A stretch of DNA of 64,000 nt from Acetivibrio thermocellus ATCC 27405 (GCF_000015865.1 NC_009012.1:2783081-2847080), one strand, 5' to 3'; shown: positions 46,627 to 58,171, counted from the stretch's first letter. Notes: generated by a model not told the origin, from the sequence alone. Program-made: numbers and translations.

Positions 46627-48006
46627 TTATTTTCCCAAGCAAAACTTACTGAAAATTTCATGCATTACATCTTCGCTTACCGATTCACCTGTTATCTGCC
46701 CCAGGTAATCGGCGGCATCGGTAATATCTATGCTCACAAGATCAAGAGGCATCGAACCGTCTATGGATTCCATCGCCTTTTCAATGCTTGATATTGCCAT
46801 ATCAATAAGATTTTTATGTCTTATGTTGGTAAGCAAAATTTCTTCATTTACGCTTACTTCACCTTGTACAAACAATTCCGTTATTGCATTCTCCAACTCG
46901 CTTATTCCCGTACCTTCCTTTACAGAAGTCCTTATACACTTTCTTCCTTTAAGAAGACTTTCAATTTCATTAATTTGTTTTTCATCCACAAGATCTATTT
47001 TATTTATCAAAATAATCAACTTTTTATCCCCAAGCATGGTTAATATTCTATTGTCGTCTTCATCCATCCCTCTTTTTGCGTCAATCATCATTATGACAAG
47101 ATCAGCTTCGTCTATCGCCCTGTGGGTCTTTTCAACTCCTATTTTCTCAACAACATCTTCCGTCTCTCTTATACCTGCGGTATCTATTATCCTTAAGGGT
47201 ATACCGTTTATGTTAATATACTCTTCTATTATATCCCGGGTGGTTCCGGGTATATCGGTAACTATGGCCTTGGATTTTCCTGAAAGTTCGTTTAAAAGTG
47301 ATGACTTTCCCACATTGGGCTTCCCGATAATTACTGCATCAATTCCTTCCCTTATAATTCTTCCTCTTTCAAAGCTTTTAACTATATCGCAGAGCTTCTC
47401 TTTTATTTTTCCTATTTCTTCATATACCATATTGCCTGTTATTTCTTCAATATCATGCTCAGGATAATCAACCGTCACTTCAATGTGGGCTAAAAGTTCA
47501 ATCAGTTTGCTTCTTGCATCTTTAATTTTGCGGGATAGTTTTCCCTCCAGCTGGCTTATAGCCGCCTTGGAGCTTTCGTTGGTTTTCGAGTTTATCAGGT
47601 CAATTACCGCCTCAGCCTGGGAAAGATCAATCCTGCCGTTTAAAAACGCCCTTTTTGTAAATTCTCCGGGTTCGGCAAGTCTTGCTCCCTCTTTTATGCA
47701 CAGCTCCAGTATGTTTTTCAGTACCACCATTCCGCCGTGGCAATTTATTTCCACCACGTCCTCCCTGGTAAATGTTTTTGGTTTTTCCATTTTAGAGAGG
47801 AGAACCTCGTCAAGCACGGCGCCGTTTTCCGGATTTACAATTTTTCCATAGTTTATGGTATGGGAACGAATAAGCTTAAAATCCTTTTTCCCCCGAAATA
47901 TTCTTTCCGCTATTTCAAAAGCCTTGTCTCCGCTTATTCTGATAATTCCAACGCCTCCCGCACCGTGGGGGGTGGATATCGCAGCTATTGTATCTTCTTT
48001 GTACAT
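46627..48006 (-). CDS. mnmE: tRNA modification GTPase
   Basis: 459 residues. The N-terminal tetrahydrofolate-binding domain starts DTIAAISTPHGAGGVGIIRISG. The helical domain encloses a G domain with G1 GKPNVGKSS (about 226-234), the G2 threonines in DIPGTTRDII, G3 DTAGIR (about 274-279) and G4 NKIDL. The C-terminus ends CLGK, the conserved C-x-G-K motif essential for catalysis. Partner of MnmG in wobble-uridine modification. A terminator-like hairpin separates it from jag, so it likely heads its own transcript. Confidence 0.97.
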   Translation of the reverse strand: MYKEDTIAAISTPHGAGGVGIIRISGDKAFEIAERIFRGKKDFKLIRSHTINYGKIVNPENGAVLDEVLLSKMEKPKTFTREDVVEINCHGGMVVLKNILELCIKEGARLAEPGEFTKRAFLNGRIDLSQAEAVIDLINSKTNESSKAAISQLEGKLSRKIKDARSKLIELLAHIEVTVDYPEHDIEEITGNMVYEEIGKIKEKLCDIVKSFERGRIIREGIDAVIIGKPNVGKSSLLNELSGKSKAIVTDIPGTTRDIIEEYININGIPLRIIDTAGIRETEDVVEKIGVEKTHRAIDEADLVIMMIDAKRGMDEDDNRILTMLGDKKLIILINKIDLVDEKQINEIESLLKGRKCIRTSVKEGTGISELENAITELFVQGEVSVNEEILLTNIRHKNLIDMAISSIEKAMESIDGSMPLDLVSIDITDAADYLGQITGESVSEDVMHEIFSKFCLGK

Positions 48007-48093
48007 CAGGCTTCCTCCAAATTATCAGCAGTACTTTTATTATATCCAAATATTATACCAAACTTTAAAAACAGCCAACAATAAAAATAAACT

Positions 48094-48131
48094 GCAAAAA
48101 TGGTTCAAGATGAATTTTTCTTGAACCATTT
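48094..48131 (-). terminator. Terminator between jag and mnmE
   Basis: AATGGTTCAAGA (48099-48110) pairs with TCTTGAACCATT (48119-48130), 12 bp with an eight-base loop. On the minus strand T residues follow. It lies about 90 bp after jag and 88 bp before mnmE. Confidence 0.82.
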
Positions 48132-48221
48132 GCGTACTCCAAACTGCCTATGCATATAATATTTTTTCTTTTTTATTGCTCATTTTATCATTCTTTTGTT
48201 TTTCCGTCTTATTTTTTAGTA

Positions 48222-48842
48222 CTATTTTAACGCTATAATAACTTTTCTGTTGGGCTCCTCACCTACACTGTATGTTTCCACATATTTATGGTTCTGCAGG
48301 CACGAATGTATAACCCTTCTTTCATACGGATTCATCGGTTCAAGAGTAATGTTCCTTTTGTATTTGATTACCCTGTCGGCCAATCGGTTGGCAAGCCTTA
48401 TCAGGGTTTCCTCTCTCTTTTTCCTGTAGTTTTCAACATCAATAACAATCCTCTTGTAACCTTCCTTGCTCCTGTTAACAACGAGACTGGTCAAATACTG
48501 CAGTGCGTCCAGCGTTTCCCCTCTTCTTCCGATTATTATTCCAATATCGTCTCCTTCTATTTTAAGGGAAATAGTGTCTTCACTTTCTTCAACCAAAATA
48601 TCTGCGTTTACTTTCATTTTGCTTAGTACATCAAGCAAGAATTTTTTTGCCCTGTCTCCGCTTGTCTCTTTTAAAGTAACCCTTACTTTCGCCTGCTTGC
48701 TTCCTATCAGCCCGAATATTCCTTTACTTCCTTCCTCCAAAACTTCCACTTCAACCTTGTCCTCAGTTGTATTCAACTCCAAAAGAGCCAAGTCTATTGC
48801 TTCCCTAACCGTCTTAGCGGACTTTTCTACAAACCGTGGCAT
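48222..48842 (-). CDS. jag: RNA-binding protein Jag/KhpB (SpoIIIJ-associated)
   Basis: 206 residues in three parts: a Jag_N domain (about 1-50, KSAKTVREAIDLALLEL), a KH domain with IGIIIGRRGETLDALQYL (about 105-122), and a C-terminal R3H domain (EPMNPYERRVIHSCLQ, about 160-175, with R-x-x-x-H). KhpB proteins bind many RNAs together with KhpA and affect cell elongation and sporulation. The gene abuts yidC directly, the usual order. Confidence 0.94.
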   Translation of the reverse strand: MPRFVEKSAKTVREAIDLALLELNTTEDKVEVEVLEEGSKGIFGLIGSKQAKVRVTLKETSGDRAKKFLLDVLSKMKVNADILVEESEDTISLKIEGDDIGIIIGRRGETLDALQYLTSLVVNRSKEGYKRIVIDVENYRKKREETLIRLANRLADRVIKYKRNITLEPMNPYERRVIHSCLQNHKYVETYSVGEEPNRKVIIALK

Positions 48843-49718
48843 TTAACTATCCGAGTCCTCCTTCTTTTTCATAATAAATTTATTTATTATAAATTCTTGA
48901 ATTATCTGAAAAACATTGCTTGTAAGCCAATACAATCCCAATGCGGCCGGAGCCTGGAACGAAATAATACCTGTCATTACGGGAGCAATCCACATCATAC
49001 TCTTGTTCATTGCAGCCGTCATGTCATCCTGGCTCTGGTTCTTCGACTTTTTCGAATTGGTCGAACTTCTTAAACTTTGAGTCCTCTTCATCATCATCTT
49101 GCTTGAAAAATAAGTTGCAACGATCGCAAGTACCGGTATCAGCAACAACGGAAGATATGTCGCCACATCCTCGGTAAAATTCAATTTCGGTATTTTACCC
49201 AAATCAAATTTTATAAATCCCAGTTCTTCCACCACATCAAGCTTTCCGCTTCTTAAAGCGGCTTCTATTTGAAAGTATATGCTCCTCGTATTTATTTGAG
49301 GCAAACCGTTTGCAGCCTGATTCAACTGATTTACCAAAGCTTCTATCTGGTCCTTCGTCATATTGAACATATAAGTAAGAGGCTCTCTGATAACATAATA
49401 CAGCGATACTATTATGGGCAGCTGAATAAAGCTGGTCAGGCAACCGCTGGCAGGACTGAAATTATGCTCCTTGTAAAGATTCATCAATTCCTCGCTTTGT
49501 TTTTGAGGATCATTTTTGTATTTTCTCTGAATTTCCTGTATCAAAGGCTGCATTTCCTGCATTTTTAAAGATGACTTGTACTGCTTTATCGACAAAGGCA
49601 ACAGCAATAACTTAATAAACACCGTAAACAAAATGATTGCCAGTCCATAGCTGCCAAAGGATAAATTTTCATAGATAAAAACCAATATCTGTCCTAACAA
49701 CTGCGAAATAATACCCAT
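48843..49718 (-). CDS. yidC: Membrane protein insertase YidC/OxaA/SpoIIIJ
   Basis: 291 residues with the five-helix YidC core. The first helix contains SFGSYGLAIILFTVFIKLLLLPL with the conserved membrane lysine after FI. A cytoplasmic coiled coil follows (SLKMQEMQPLIQEIQRKY, about 50-67), then GCLTSFIQLPIIVSLYYVI and the last helices with QAPAALGLYWLTSN. There is no lipobox, unlike many Gram-positive homologues. It inserts membrane proteins with or without SecYEG. The gene lies between yidD and jag. Confidence 0.95.
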   Translation of the reverse strand: MGIISQLLGQILVFIYENLSFGSYGLAIILFTVFIKLLLLPLSIKQYKSSLKMQEMQPLIQEIQRKYKNDPQKQSEELMNLYKEHNFSPASGCLTSFIQLPIIVSLYYVIREPLTYMFNMTKDQIEALVNQLNQAANGLPQINTRSIYFQIEAALRSGKLDVVEELGFIKFDLGKIPKLNFTEDVATYLPLLLIPVLAIVATYFSSKMMMKRTQSLRSSTNSKKSKNQSQDDMTAAMNKSMMWIAPVMTGIISFQAPAALGLYWLTSNVFQIIQEFIINKFIMKKKEDSDS

Positions 49719-49738
49719 TTTCCTTTTTTCCCCTTTTG

Positions 49739-49954
49739 TTATTTAACCGGATCATATCCCCCAGGATGAAAGGGATGACACTTAAGTATCCTTTTTAGCG
49801 CCATAAATCCCCCTTTTATCACACCGTACCTGCCAACAGCGTCAATCGCATACTGAGAGCAAGTAGGATAAAACCTGCAGCTGGGCATGGTTTTAAGAGG
49901 GGAAATCCATCTTTGGTACAACCTAATTATATATATTACCCATCTTCTAAACAA
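49739..49954 (-). CDS. yidD: Membrane protein insertion efficiency factor YidD
   Basis: 71 residues. The motif [19 protein letters not shown] and the C-terminal [13 protein letters not shown] define the YidD family. An N-terminal amphipathic region ([19 protein letters not shown]) associates with the inner membrane. It assists YidC-dependent insertion. It overlaps rnpA by 19 bp, the normal arrangement. Confidence 0.95.
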   Translation of the reverse strand: MFRRWVIYIIRLYQRWISPLKTMPSCRFYPTCSQYAIDAVGRYGVIKGGFMALKRILKCHPFHPGGYDPVK

Positions 49955-50316
49955 CTTTGCTTCTCCTGTTCATATTTTTCCTGTTCAAATATATCAAGCT
50001 TTTTCATCAGGAATTTCATCTCTTTTTTAACATCTTTAAAATCAGGCATTTGTTCAGTGTTTCTTGCCACAAAAACAAGGTCATACCCTTTTTTTACAAA
50101 CTCTTCATAGAGCCTGTAATTTTCTCTGATAAGTCTTTTCATCCTGTTCCTTTTAACGCTTTTACCGAATTTTTTTCCCACAGTTATACCCAACCGATTT
50201 ATACCAAGGTCATTTTTCATAACGTACAATACTATGTTTTTTCCTGCAAAAAATTTACCCTTCTTGTACAGTCTCAGAAATTCGGAATTCTTCTTCAGTG
50301 GAACAGTGTTTTTCAT
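49936..50316 (-). CDS. rnpA: Ribonuclease P protein component
   Basis: 126 residues. The RNR signature is seen as [19 protein letters not shown] (about 51-69), and an N-terminal strand ([15 protein letters not shown]) lines the central cleft. With RNase P RNA it matures the 5' ends of tRNAs. It lies 57 bp after rpmH and past a hairpin. The C-terminal tail ([17 protein letters not shown]) is a little longer than usual and overlaps yidD. Confidence 0.96.
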   Translation of the reverse strand: MKNTVPLKKNSEFLRLYKKGKFFAGKNIVLYVMKNDLGINRLGITVGKKFGKSVKRNRMKRLIRENYRLYEEFVKKGYDLVFVARNTEQMPDFKDVKKEMKFLMKKLDIFEQEKYEQEKQSCLEDG

Positions 50317-50348
50317 TGATTCTCCCTAATCTTCTTTGACAATTTAAA

Positions 50349-50374
50349 TAAAAAGACCACATTTATGCGGTCTT
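50349..50374 (-). terminator. Attenuator between rpmH and rnpA
   Basis: AAGACC (50353-50358) and GGTCTT (50369-50374) form a short stem that includes the rpmH stop codon. The minus strand continues TTTTTATTT. It may let rpmH be made in excess over rnpA. Confidence 0.65.
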
Positions 50375-50507
50375 ACGCTGAAAGAACTTTTCTTCCTTTC
50401 AATCTGCGCCTTCTCAAAACTTTTCTGCCATTTGCAGTTTTCATTCTTTTTCTGAAACCATGTTCTTTCTTTCTTTGTCTTTTCTTTGGCTGATACGTCC
50501 TTAACAC
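50373..50507 (-). CDS. rpmH: Ribosomal protein L34
   Basis: A 44-residue protein read from a GTG start at 50507 ([18 protein letters not shown]) to TAA at 50373, with GGGGGTG seven bases before the start. It is highly basic and ends [13 protein letters not shown], the universal L34 sequence. It is the first leftward gene of the origin region. Its transcript starts inside oriC sequence at the promoter near 50.7 kb, so its leader covers part of the DnaA-box region. Confidence 0.97.
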   Translation of the reverse strand: MLRTYQPKKRQRKKEHGFRKRMKTANGRKVLRRRRLKGRKVLSA

Positions 50508-50680
50508 AACAAACACCCCCAATCCTTTTTTCTGAATCGCTATATAAAATTTAACCTGCGACTTTTCCGCTAAAATAAATTTTATTTAAATAAACTTTGC
50601 CTTCAATTTAACATTCAAAACATGAACTATAACGAAAAATACCCTATTATAAATTGTAACTCACTGAAAATACCTTATCA

Positions 50681-50710
50681 ATTATATATTAAACTAATTA
50701 TCAATGTCAA
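50681..50710 (-). promoter_or_regulatory. rpmH promoter
   Basis: TTGACA (50710-50705), 18-bp spacer, TATAAT (50686-50681) on the minus strand. It gives a leader of about 165 nt before rpmH. A perfect DnaA box (50722-50730) lies just upstream, so DnaA binding could affect it. Confidence 0.75.
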
Positions 50711-50721
50711 GAAACTATTTT

Positions 50722-50879
50722 TGTGGATAATTATCAAATTAATTTTATTTTTTTGTGGATATCTTTTCGTTTTTTTGTTGAATATTGCCCCAAAGTCTGA
50801 TAATATATTAAATACCTGTTGATAACTCGTTAATAACTCACAATTTATCAACAGAAATTGTTAATAACTTTGTTGACAA
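50722..50879. promoter_or_regulatory. oriC, upstream DnaA-box cluster (rpmH-dnaA)
   Basis: Within the 705-bp rpmH-dnaA gap, DnaA-box-like 9-mers occur at 50722 (TGTGGATAA, perfect), 50754 (TGTGGATAT), 50817 (TGTTGATAA), 50845 (TTATCAACA), 50859 (TGTTAATAA) and 50871 (TGTTGACAA). This is the upstream half of a bipartite origin. The rest of the gap (50880-51212) is AT-rich with no other recognised element and should contain the dnaA promoter, which I could not fix. Confidence 0.8.
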
Positions 50880-51212
50880 CTTGAACAAAAAACTTTTTTC
50901 GCCTTCGTCATTTTACTAAACAATACTTTTTACCACTATATTATATGTTGTTTTTAACAACTTATACAAAATTATTTCAATTAAATGCTTAAGATGCCTT
51001 TATTTTGTCAATTATTTTGTATGCGGAAATATTTTAATGCATTCATTTACAGACGGATTTTTAAAATCAACGCAAAATCATAAACAATAAACCACTAAAG
51101 ATAAATCTTTTTATAAAACACCAAGGAAATAATTTTACAAACCACCGACAAACGGCATCAGGAAAGTAAAAACATATAAATCCTTATTCTTTTAATGGTT
51201 TTGGAGGAACTT

Positions 51213-52544
51213 ATGAATACTCAGTTGAATGAAATATGGCAAAAAACTTTAGGACTGCTTAAAAATGAGCTTACAGAAATCAGTTTTAACACCTGGATCA
51301 AGACCATCGATCCATTGTCCTTGACAGGCAATACTATAAACCTGGCTGTCCCGGCGGAATTCAACAAGGGAATTCTTGAGTCCAGGTATCAAACTCTGAT
51401 TAAAAATGCCATTAAGCAAGTTACTTTTAAGGAATACGAGATTGCATTTATCGTGCCTTCACAGGAAAATTTAAACAAGCTGACGAAGCAGACCGAGTCC
51501 GCCGGCAATGAGGATTCTCCTTTGTCAGTATTAAACCCGAAGTACACGTTTGACACTTTTGTCATAGGAAACAGCAACAGATTTGCACACGCAGCCGCAC
51601 TGGCCGTGGCCGAGGCACCGGGAAAAGCATACAATCCCTTGTTCATATATGGCGGAGTGGGACTTGGGAAGACTCATCTTATGCATGCCATCGGGCACTA
51701 CATTCTGGAACAGAATTCTTCCCAAAAGGTTTTGTATGTTTCATCTGAAAAATTTACCAACGAACTTATCAATGCCATTAAAGACAACAGAAATGAAGAA
51801 TTCAGATCCAAATACAGAAATATTGACGTACTGCTTATAGACGACATACAATTCATTGCCGGAAAGGAAAGAACGGAGGAGGAGTTCTTCCATACCTTCA
51901 ATGCTCTTTACGAAGCAAACAAACAGATAATCCTGTCAAGCGACAAGCCTCCGAAAGAAATTTCTCTTGAGGACCGCCTGAGATCCAGGTTTGAATGGGG
52001 CTTGATTGCGGACATGCAGGCACCGGATCTGGAAACCAGGATAGCAATACTAAGGAAAAAAGCCCAGCTTGAAAACCTTACTGTTCCAAATGAAGTAATT
52101 GTATTCATTGCAGACAAGATAGCATCAAACATCAGAGAACTTGAAGGTGCCTTAAACAGAGTAATAGCATATTCATCGCTTACGGAAAACGAAATTACCG
52201 TCGAACTCGCCAGCGAAGCATTAAAAGACATACTGTCAGCAAACAAGGCGAAAGTTTTAAACTGCACCACAATCCAGGAAGCAGTGGCCAGATACTTTGA
52301 CATAAGACCGGAAGAATTTAAATCAAAGAAGAGGACAAGGGACATCGCATTCCCAAGACAAATTGCAATGTACCTGTGCAGAGAACTTACCGAAATGTCC
52401 CTCCCAAAAATCGGCGAGGAATTCGGCGGAAGAGATCATACTACTGTAATACATGCATGTGAAAAGATAAGTGAAGAAATCGAAAGCAACTCCGAAACCA
52501 GGAGGGCCGTAAGTGAAATAAAGAGGAACCTGCTGGGAAAATAA
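51213..52544 (+). CDS. dnaA: Chromosomal replication initiator protein DnaA
   Basis: Start ATG at 51213 ([10 protein letters not shown]) is chosen because GGAGG lies just upstream; an ATG at 51195 would add six residues. 443 residues. Domain I is N-terminal and a short linker follows. The AAA+ domain has Walker [13 protein letters not shown] (about 147-158) and Walker [10 protein letters not shown] (about 207-215). The C-terminal DNA-binding domain has the signature [15 protein letters not shown] (about 405-419). It binds the boxes on both sides of its own gene and melts oriC. Confidence 0.98.
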   Translation: MNTQLNEIWQKTLGLLKNELTEISFNTWIKTIDPLSLTGNTINLAVPAEFNKGILESRYQTLIKNAIKQVTFKEYEIAFIVPSQENLNKLTKQTESAGNEDSPLSVLNPKYTFDTFVIGNSNRFAHAAALAVAEAPGKAYNPLFIYGGVGLGKTHLMHAIGHYILEQNSSQKVLYVSSEKFTNELINAIKDNRNEEFRSKYRNIDVLLIDDIQFIAGKERTEEEFFHTFNALYEANKQIILSSDKPPKEISLEDRLRSRFEWGLIADMQAPDLETRIAILRKKAQLENLTVPNEVIVFIADKIASNIRELEGALNRVIAYSSLTENEITVELASEALKDILSANKAKVLNCTTIQEAVARYFDIRPEEFKSKKRTRDIAFPRQIAMYLCRELTEMSLPKIGEEFGGRDHTTVIHACEKISEEIESNSETRRAVSEIKRNLLGK

Positions 52545-52548
52545 AAAA

Positions 52549-52747
52549 TATCAACAAAAATTGTTGATATGGGGACAACTTCATGTGATTTATCTGTGAA
52601 TAATTTAATCAAAGTTTAATCATTGTTAAAGCTGTTGATTAACTGATACAAAATATCTACAGTTTAGTAACAGGCCAAATCAACCTATTTTTCTTGTTTC
52701 AGCCGACTTATACACAATATCAACAGCACTTATTACTATTATTACTG
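52549..52747. promoter_or_regulatory. oriC, downstream part with unwinding region (dnaA-dnaN)
   Basis: The 249-bp gap has a palindrome of two weak boxes straight after dnaA (ATATCAACA at 52549, TGTTGATAT at 52562) and single sites at 52595 (TGTGAATAA) and 52633 (TGTTGATTA). A tandem pair, TTATACACA (52708-52716) and ATATCAACA (52717-52725), follows. After GCAC comes TTATTACTATTATTACTG (52730-52747), five to six repeats of the DnaA-trio pattern. This order equals the basal unwinding system known from Bacillus. Confidence 0.85.
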
Positions 52748-52793
52748 GTTTTATAATTATTAACTTACATAAAAAACAGGAGGCCTTTTAAAT

Positions 52794-53894
52794 ATGAAAA
52801 TAGTTTGTTCCAAAGAACAGCTAATGGAAGGAATCAACGTCGTGCAAAAAGCAGTGCCGACAAAAGCCACTCTAACCATACTGGAAGGAATATTGCTGGA
52901 AGCATACGACAATTTTAAAATGACCGGAAATGATTTGGAACTGGGAATAGAATGCCTTATAGATGCAGACATTCTGGAAAAAGGATCTATAGTCTTAAAT
53001 TCAAAAATGTTCGGAGACATAGTAAGAAGACTTCCCGACTCAGAGGTACTTATTGAAGTTAAAGAGAACAATACAGTTATCATTGAATGTGACAACTCTC
53101 ACTTTGAGTTAAGGGGTATGCCTTCTGACAGCTTTCCGTCACTGCCTTCAATCGAAAAAGAGAACATGATCAAAGTCAGCCAAAAGGCAATCAGGGATAT
53201 GATAAGACAAACACTTTTTGCCGTAAGTACGGAAGGAACCAGACCGATACTTACCGGTTCACTTATTGAATGTGCAGGAAACGAAATTACCTTCGTTTCA
53301 ATAGACGGATTCAGAATGGCTCTGAGAAAAAACTTTAACAACGAAGGATTTTCCGAATTCAGTGTTGTCGTACCCGCAAAAACCCTCAGCGAGATAGGCA
53401 AAATCTTACAGCCGGTTGATGAAGATATTTACATATATAGTTCTCAAAACCAGATACTGTTTGAAATTGGAAATTGCAAAGTTGTATCAAGACTTTTAGA
53501 GGGTGAATATCTAAACTATAAAAGTATTATACCACCGGAATATGAAACCAGCGTAAGACTTAGAACCGAGGACCTTTTGTCCAGCCTTGAAAGGGCGTCA
53601 TTGATTACTTCGGACGAAAAGAAATACCCGGTTAAATTTAATATTATAGACGATAAAATCATAATTACCTCCAACACTGAAATAGGAGCAGTAAGGGAAG
53701 AAATCAGAGTCGAAGTAAACGGCAGCAACATGGAAGTGGGCTTCAACCCCAGATATTTTATCGAAGCGCTCAGGGTCATAGATGACGAGCTGGTTGACAT
53801 ATACTTCAATTCAAGTGTCGGTCCGTGTACAATAAGACCTCTTGAAGGCGACAGTTTTGCATACATGATACTTCCGGTAAGAATAAATAAATAA
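52794..53894 (+). CDS. dnaN: DNA polymerase III beta subunit (sliding clamp)
   Basis: 366 residues, the standard three-domain clamp. Start MKIVCSKEQLMEGINVVQKAV with AGGAGG upstream. Internal features are TKATLTILEGILLEAYDNFKM-like domain I, LLEGEYLNYKSIIPP near residue 232, and a C-terminus ending AYMILPVRINK, which matches the conserved YMIMPMR of the clamp. It encircles DNA and tethers the polymerase. It is the first gene downstream of the unwinding region and part of dnaN-yaaA-recF. Confidence 0.98.
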   Translation: MKIVCSKEQLMEGINVVQKAVPTKATLTILEGILLEAYDNFKMTGNDLELGIECLIDADILEKGSIVLNSKMFGDIVRRLPDSEVLIEVKENNTVIIECDNSHFELRGMPSDSFPSLPSIEKENMIKVSQKAIRDMIRQTLFAVSTEGTRPILTGSLIECAGNEITFVSIDGFRMALRKNFNNEGFSEFSVVVPAKTLSEIGKILQPVDEDIYIYSSQNQILFEIGNCKVVSRLLEGEYLNYKSIIPPEYETSVRLRTEDLLSSLERASLITSDEKKYPVKFNIIDDKIIITSNTEIGAVREEIRVEVNGSNMEVGFNPRYFIEALRVIDDELVDIYFNSSVGPCTIRPLEGDSFAYMILPVRINK

Positions 53895-53909
53895 CCAGAA
53901 GGTGTTTAT

Positions 53910-54116
53910 ATGGAAAACATAAAAATTAATACCGAGTTTATCAAACTTGATCAGTTTCTGAAATGGACAAAGACAGTTTCAATGGGCTCTGAAGCAAAAT
54001 TGATGATACGTTCCGGTCTGGTAAAGGTCAACGGCGAAGTTGAATTAAGAAGAGGAAGAAAACTTAGAACAGGTGACATTGTTGAGATAAATGATAAAAA
54101 ATTTCAAATAGTTTAA
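53910..54116 (+). CDS. yaaA: S4-domain RNA-binding protein YaaA/RlbA
   Basis: 68 residues, a single S4 domain: FIKLDQFLKWTKTVSMGSEAK, then MIRSGLVKVNGEVELRRGRKL and GDIVEIN. It is conserved between dnaN and recF in Firmicutes and has been linked to ribosome biogenesis. AGAAGGTG precedes the ATG. The 15-17 bp gaps to both neighbours show one transcript. Confidence 0.93.
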   Translation: MENIKINTEFIKLDQFLKWTKTVSMGSEAKLMIRSGLVKVNGEVELRRGRKLRTGDIVEINDKKFQIV

Positions 54117-54133
54117 TTTCTGGAGGTTTTTTA

Positions 54134-55243
54134 TTGTACATCGATAGAATATTGCTGAAAAATTTCAGAAACTACAAAGATGAGACAATAAAATTTTCAA
54201 AAAATTTAAACATAATTTACGGCCAAAACGCCCAGGGAAAGACAAATATAATTGAAGCTGTATTTTTATGTGCTTCAGGACGCTCGCACCGTACCTCAAA
54301 GGATACCGAACTGGTAAACATTGACGGTACGGGTTTTAGCGTTTTACTTGACCTTGAAAGCTCTGAAGGCAGAAAAAAAATAGAAATTGACTACGAGTGC
54401 GGCAAGAAAAAGGTAGTAAAAATAAATGAAATTCCTTTAAAAAAAATCGGAAATTTAATGGGCAACTTGCTGGCCGTTATATTTTCTCCTGAAGACATTT
54501 TGATAATAAAAGAAGGACCTTCGGAAAGAAGAAGGTTCATTGATATAACTTTGTGCCAGTTAAAGCCGTCCTACTTCTATGACTTGCAGCAATATAACAA
54601 AGTTCTTTCGCAACGAAATATGTTGCTTAAAGAAATACAATATAAAAGAAATCTTTTGGATACCCTTGAAGTATGGGACTATAAAATGGCCGAGCTGTCT
54701 TCAAGGATAATGACAACAAGAAGCGAATTTATAAAAAGATTGTGTGAGATATCAAAAAAAATCCACTTAAAGTTGACGGACGGCAGTGAAATCATGGAGA
54801 TTAAATATTCGCCCTCCGTAGATTTACATGATTTATCCAATCCGTCTGAGATAAAAAATGAATTTATAAGACAGTTGAACAGTATCAGAGATATTGAATT
54901 AAAAAGATGCGTGACGTTGATAGGTCCACACAGGGATGATTATGAAATGGAACTTAACGGCTTGAATTTGAAAATGTTTGGCTCCCAGGGACAGCAAAGA
55001 ACCTCCTTGTTGTCTCTTAAACTTGCAGAAATAGAGATAATAAAGAGCGAGACTGACGAAGATCCTGTACTTTTGCTTGATGATGTTATGTCGGAGCTGG
55101 ATTTTAAAAGAAGAGAATTCTTACTGGAAAATATAAGAAACGTCCAAACTTTTATTACTTGTACGGACAAAGAATTATTTGAGAACAGAAATTTTGGAGA
55201 TAATTTATATATAAGAGTGGAAGCCGGAAGAACTTATTATTGA
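54134..55243 (+). CDS. recF: DNA replication and repair protein RecF
   Basis: 369 residues from a TTG start (MYIDRILLKNFRNYKDE) with GGAGG eight bases upstream. Walker A is GQNAQGKTNIIEA (about 31-43), the ABC signature region has GSQGQQRTSLLSLKLAE (about 280-296), and Walker B is DPVLLLDDVMSELD (about 312-325). It loads RecA at gaps through RecOR. It lies in the usual position after yaaA. Confidence 0.97.
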   Translation: MYIDRILLKNFRNYKDETIKFSKNLNIIYGQNAQGKTNIIEAVFLCASGRSHRTSKDTELVNIDGTGFSVLLDLESSEGRKKIEIDYECGKKKVVKINEIPLKKIGNLMGNLLAVIFSPEDILIIKEGPSERRRFIDITLCQLKPSYFYDLQQYNKVLSQRNMLLKEIQYKRNLLDTLEVWDYKMAELSSRIMTTRSEFIKRLCEISKKIHLKLTDGSEIMEIKYSPSVDLHDLSNPSEIKNEFIRQLNSIRDIELKRCVTLIGPHRDDYEMELNGLNLKMFGSQGQQRTSLLSLKLAEIEIIKSETDEDPVLLLDDVMSELDFKRREFLLENIRNVQTFITCTDKELFENRNFGDNLYIRVEAGRTYY

Positions 55244-55410
55244 GGAATGTATTATTATAGATTCAATGTATGTGACAGGAAAAAAATTTGAAGTTTGATT
55301 TAATTTAATATAAAATAAATTAGTTAAGATTATTTTGAAAATATAAAACGGTTGAGTTTTAATATAAAATTTTGAAATTTGCATTTACTATTACCAGGTG
55401 GAGGAATATT

Positions 55411-55725
55411 ATGTTTTTGCATATTGGAGGAGATCGTGTAGTACCGGTAAAAAATATAATTGCCATATTGGATATGGAAACTACGACTATATCCAAGGAT
55501 ACAAAAGATTTCCTGGCTATTGCTGAAGAAGAAGGTTTCATACAGACTGTGTCCTCGGACATACCAAAGTCGTTTATAATAACTGAAACGGATAAAAAAA
55601 GTATTATTTATTTATCGCCGATTTCTTCGGTTACATTGCAAAAGCGTGTAGGATATTTGGAGGATTTTTCAAAGGAAATAAAAGAGATTAAAGATGCAAA
55701 AGAGGCAAAAGAATCAAAAGGTTAA
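55411..55725 (+). CDS. remB: Extracellular matrix regulatory protein RemB (DUF370)
   Basis: Start ATG at 55411 (MFLHIGGDRVVPVKNII) with GGTGGAGG upstream; an earlier ATG at 55372 adds an unconserved leader. 104 residues. The N-terminal 80 residues are the RemA/RemB-like domain, with a C-terminal charged tail rich in KEAKE repeats. RemB family proteins are DNA-binding regulators of matrix genes in Bacillus, where remB (yaaB) also sits between recF and gyrB. It is the only regulator here with a family link to exopolysaccharide control; a role for the glycan operon in this window is untested. Confidence 0.88.
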   Translation: MFLHIGGDRVVPVKNIIAILDMETTTISKDTKDFLAIAEEEGFIQTVSSDIPKSFIITETDKKSIIYLSPISSVTLQKRVGYLEDFSKEIKEIKDAKEAKESKG

Positions 55726-55764
55726 AATAGATTTTTGAATATAATTTTACCGCTTCAAATATAG

Positions 55765-57699
<1,935 letters not shown>

Positions 57700-57708
57700 T
57701 TTAATTAT

Positions 57709-57737
57709 AAAACAGGGTTATCCCTGTTTTTTTTCTT
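57709..57737 (+). terminator. gyrB terminator
   Basis: AAAACAGGG (57709-57717) pairs with CCCTGTTTT (57722-57730) around TTAT, followed by a long T run. Ends the dnaA/dnaN-gyrB segment. Confidence 0.92.
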
Positions 57738-58171
57738 TTTTTATTTGTAATTTGCAGTTCTTGTTTAAAATATCCGGTAAAAATGGATTCTTAAAACAGT
57801 AAATTTTGTAAATGAATATAAAATATATTAATAAGTTTTAATAAAGAATAAGACAATTGTTGAAATAATCAGCCACTGATGGGTGGCTAAATTCCTTTTA
57901 CAAAAACATGCTCAAATATTTATCGAAGAGTGATTAATTATAAGACAAATCAAAACCAACAGCTTTCCCGAACAAGCAAGAACATAAACAATGAATTTAA
58001 ACGATATGTTTATAGAGAAGCTGTAAAGTTTTTATAACTGAAAAATATCTAACGATTGATATGTTAATTTGATTTACTGAGAAAAGTACAAGCACGAATG
58101 ACACAAAACATAATTTTTTCGATTCATATTAACCATTTTTCATTTTTAGTGTGTAAATTGAATGAAAAAAA

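Noticed and set aside
46730-47467. 245-codon open frame antisense to mnmE
   Set aside because: Serine/isoleucine-rich shadow of a conserved gene without start signals.
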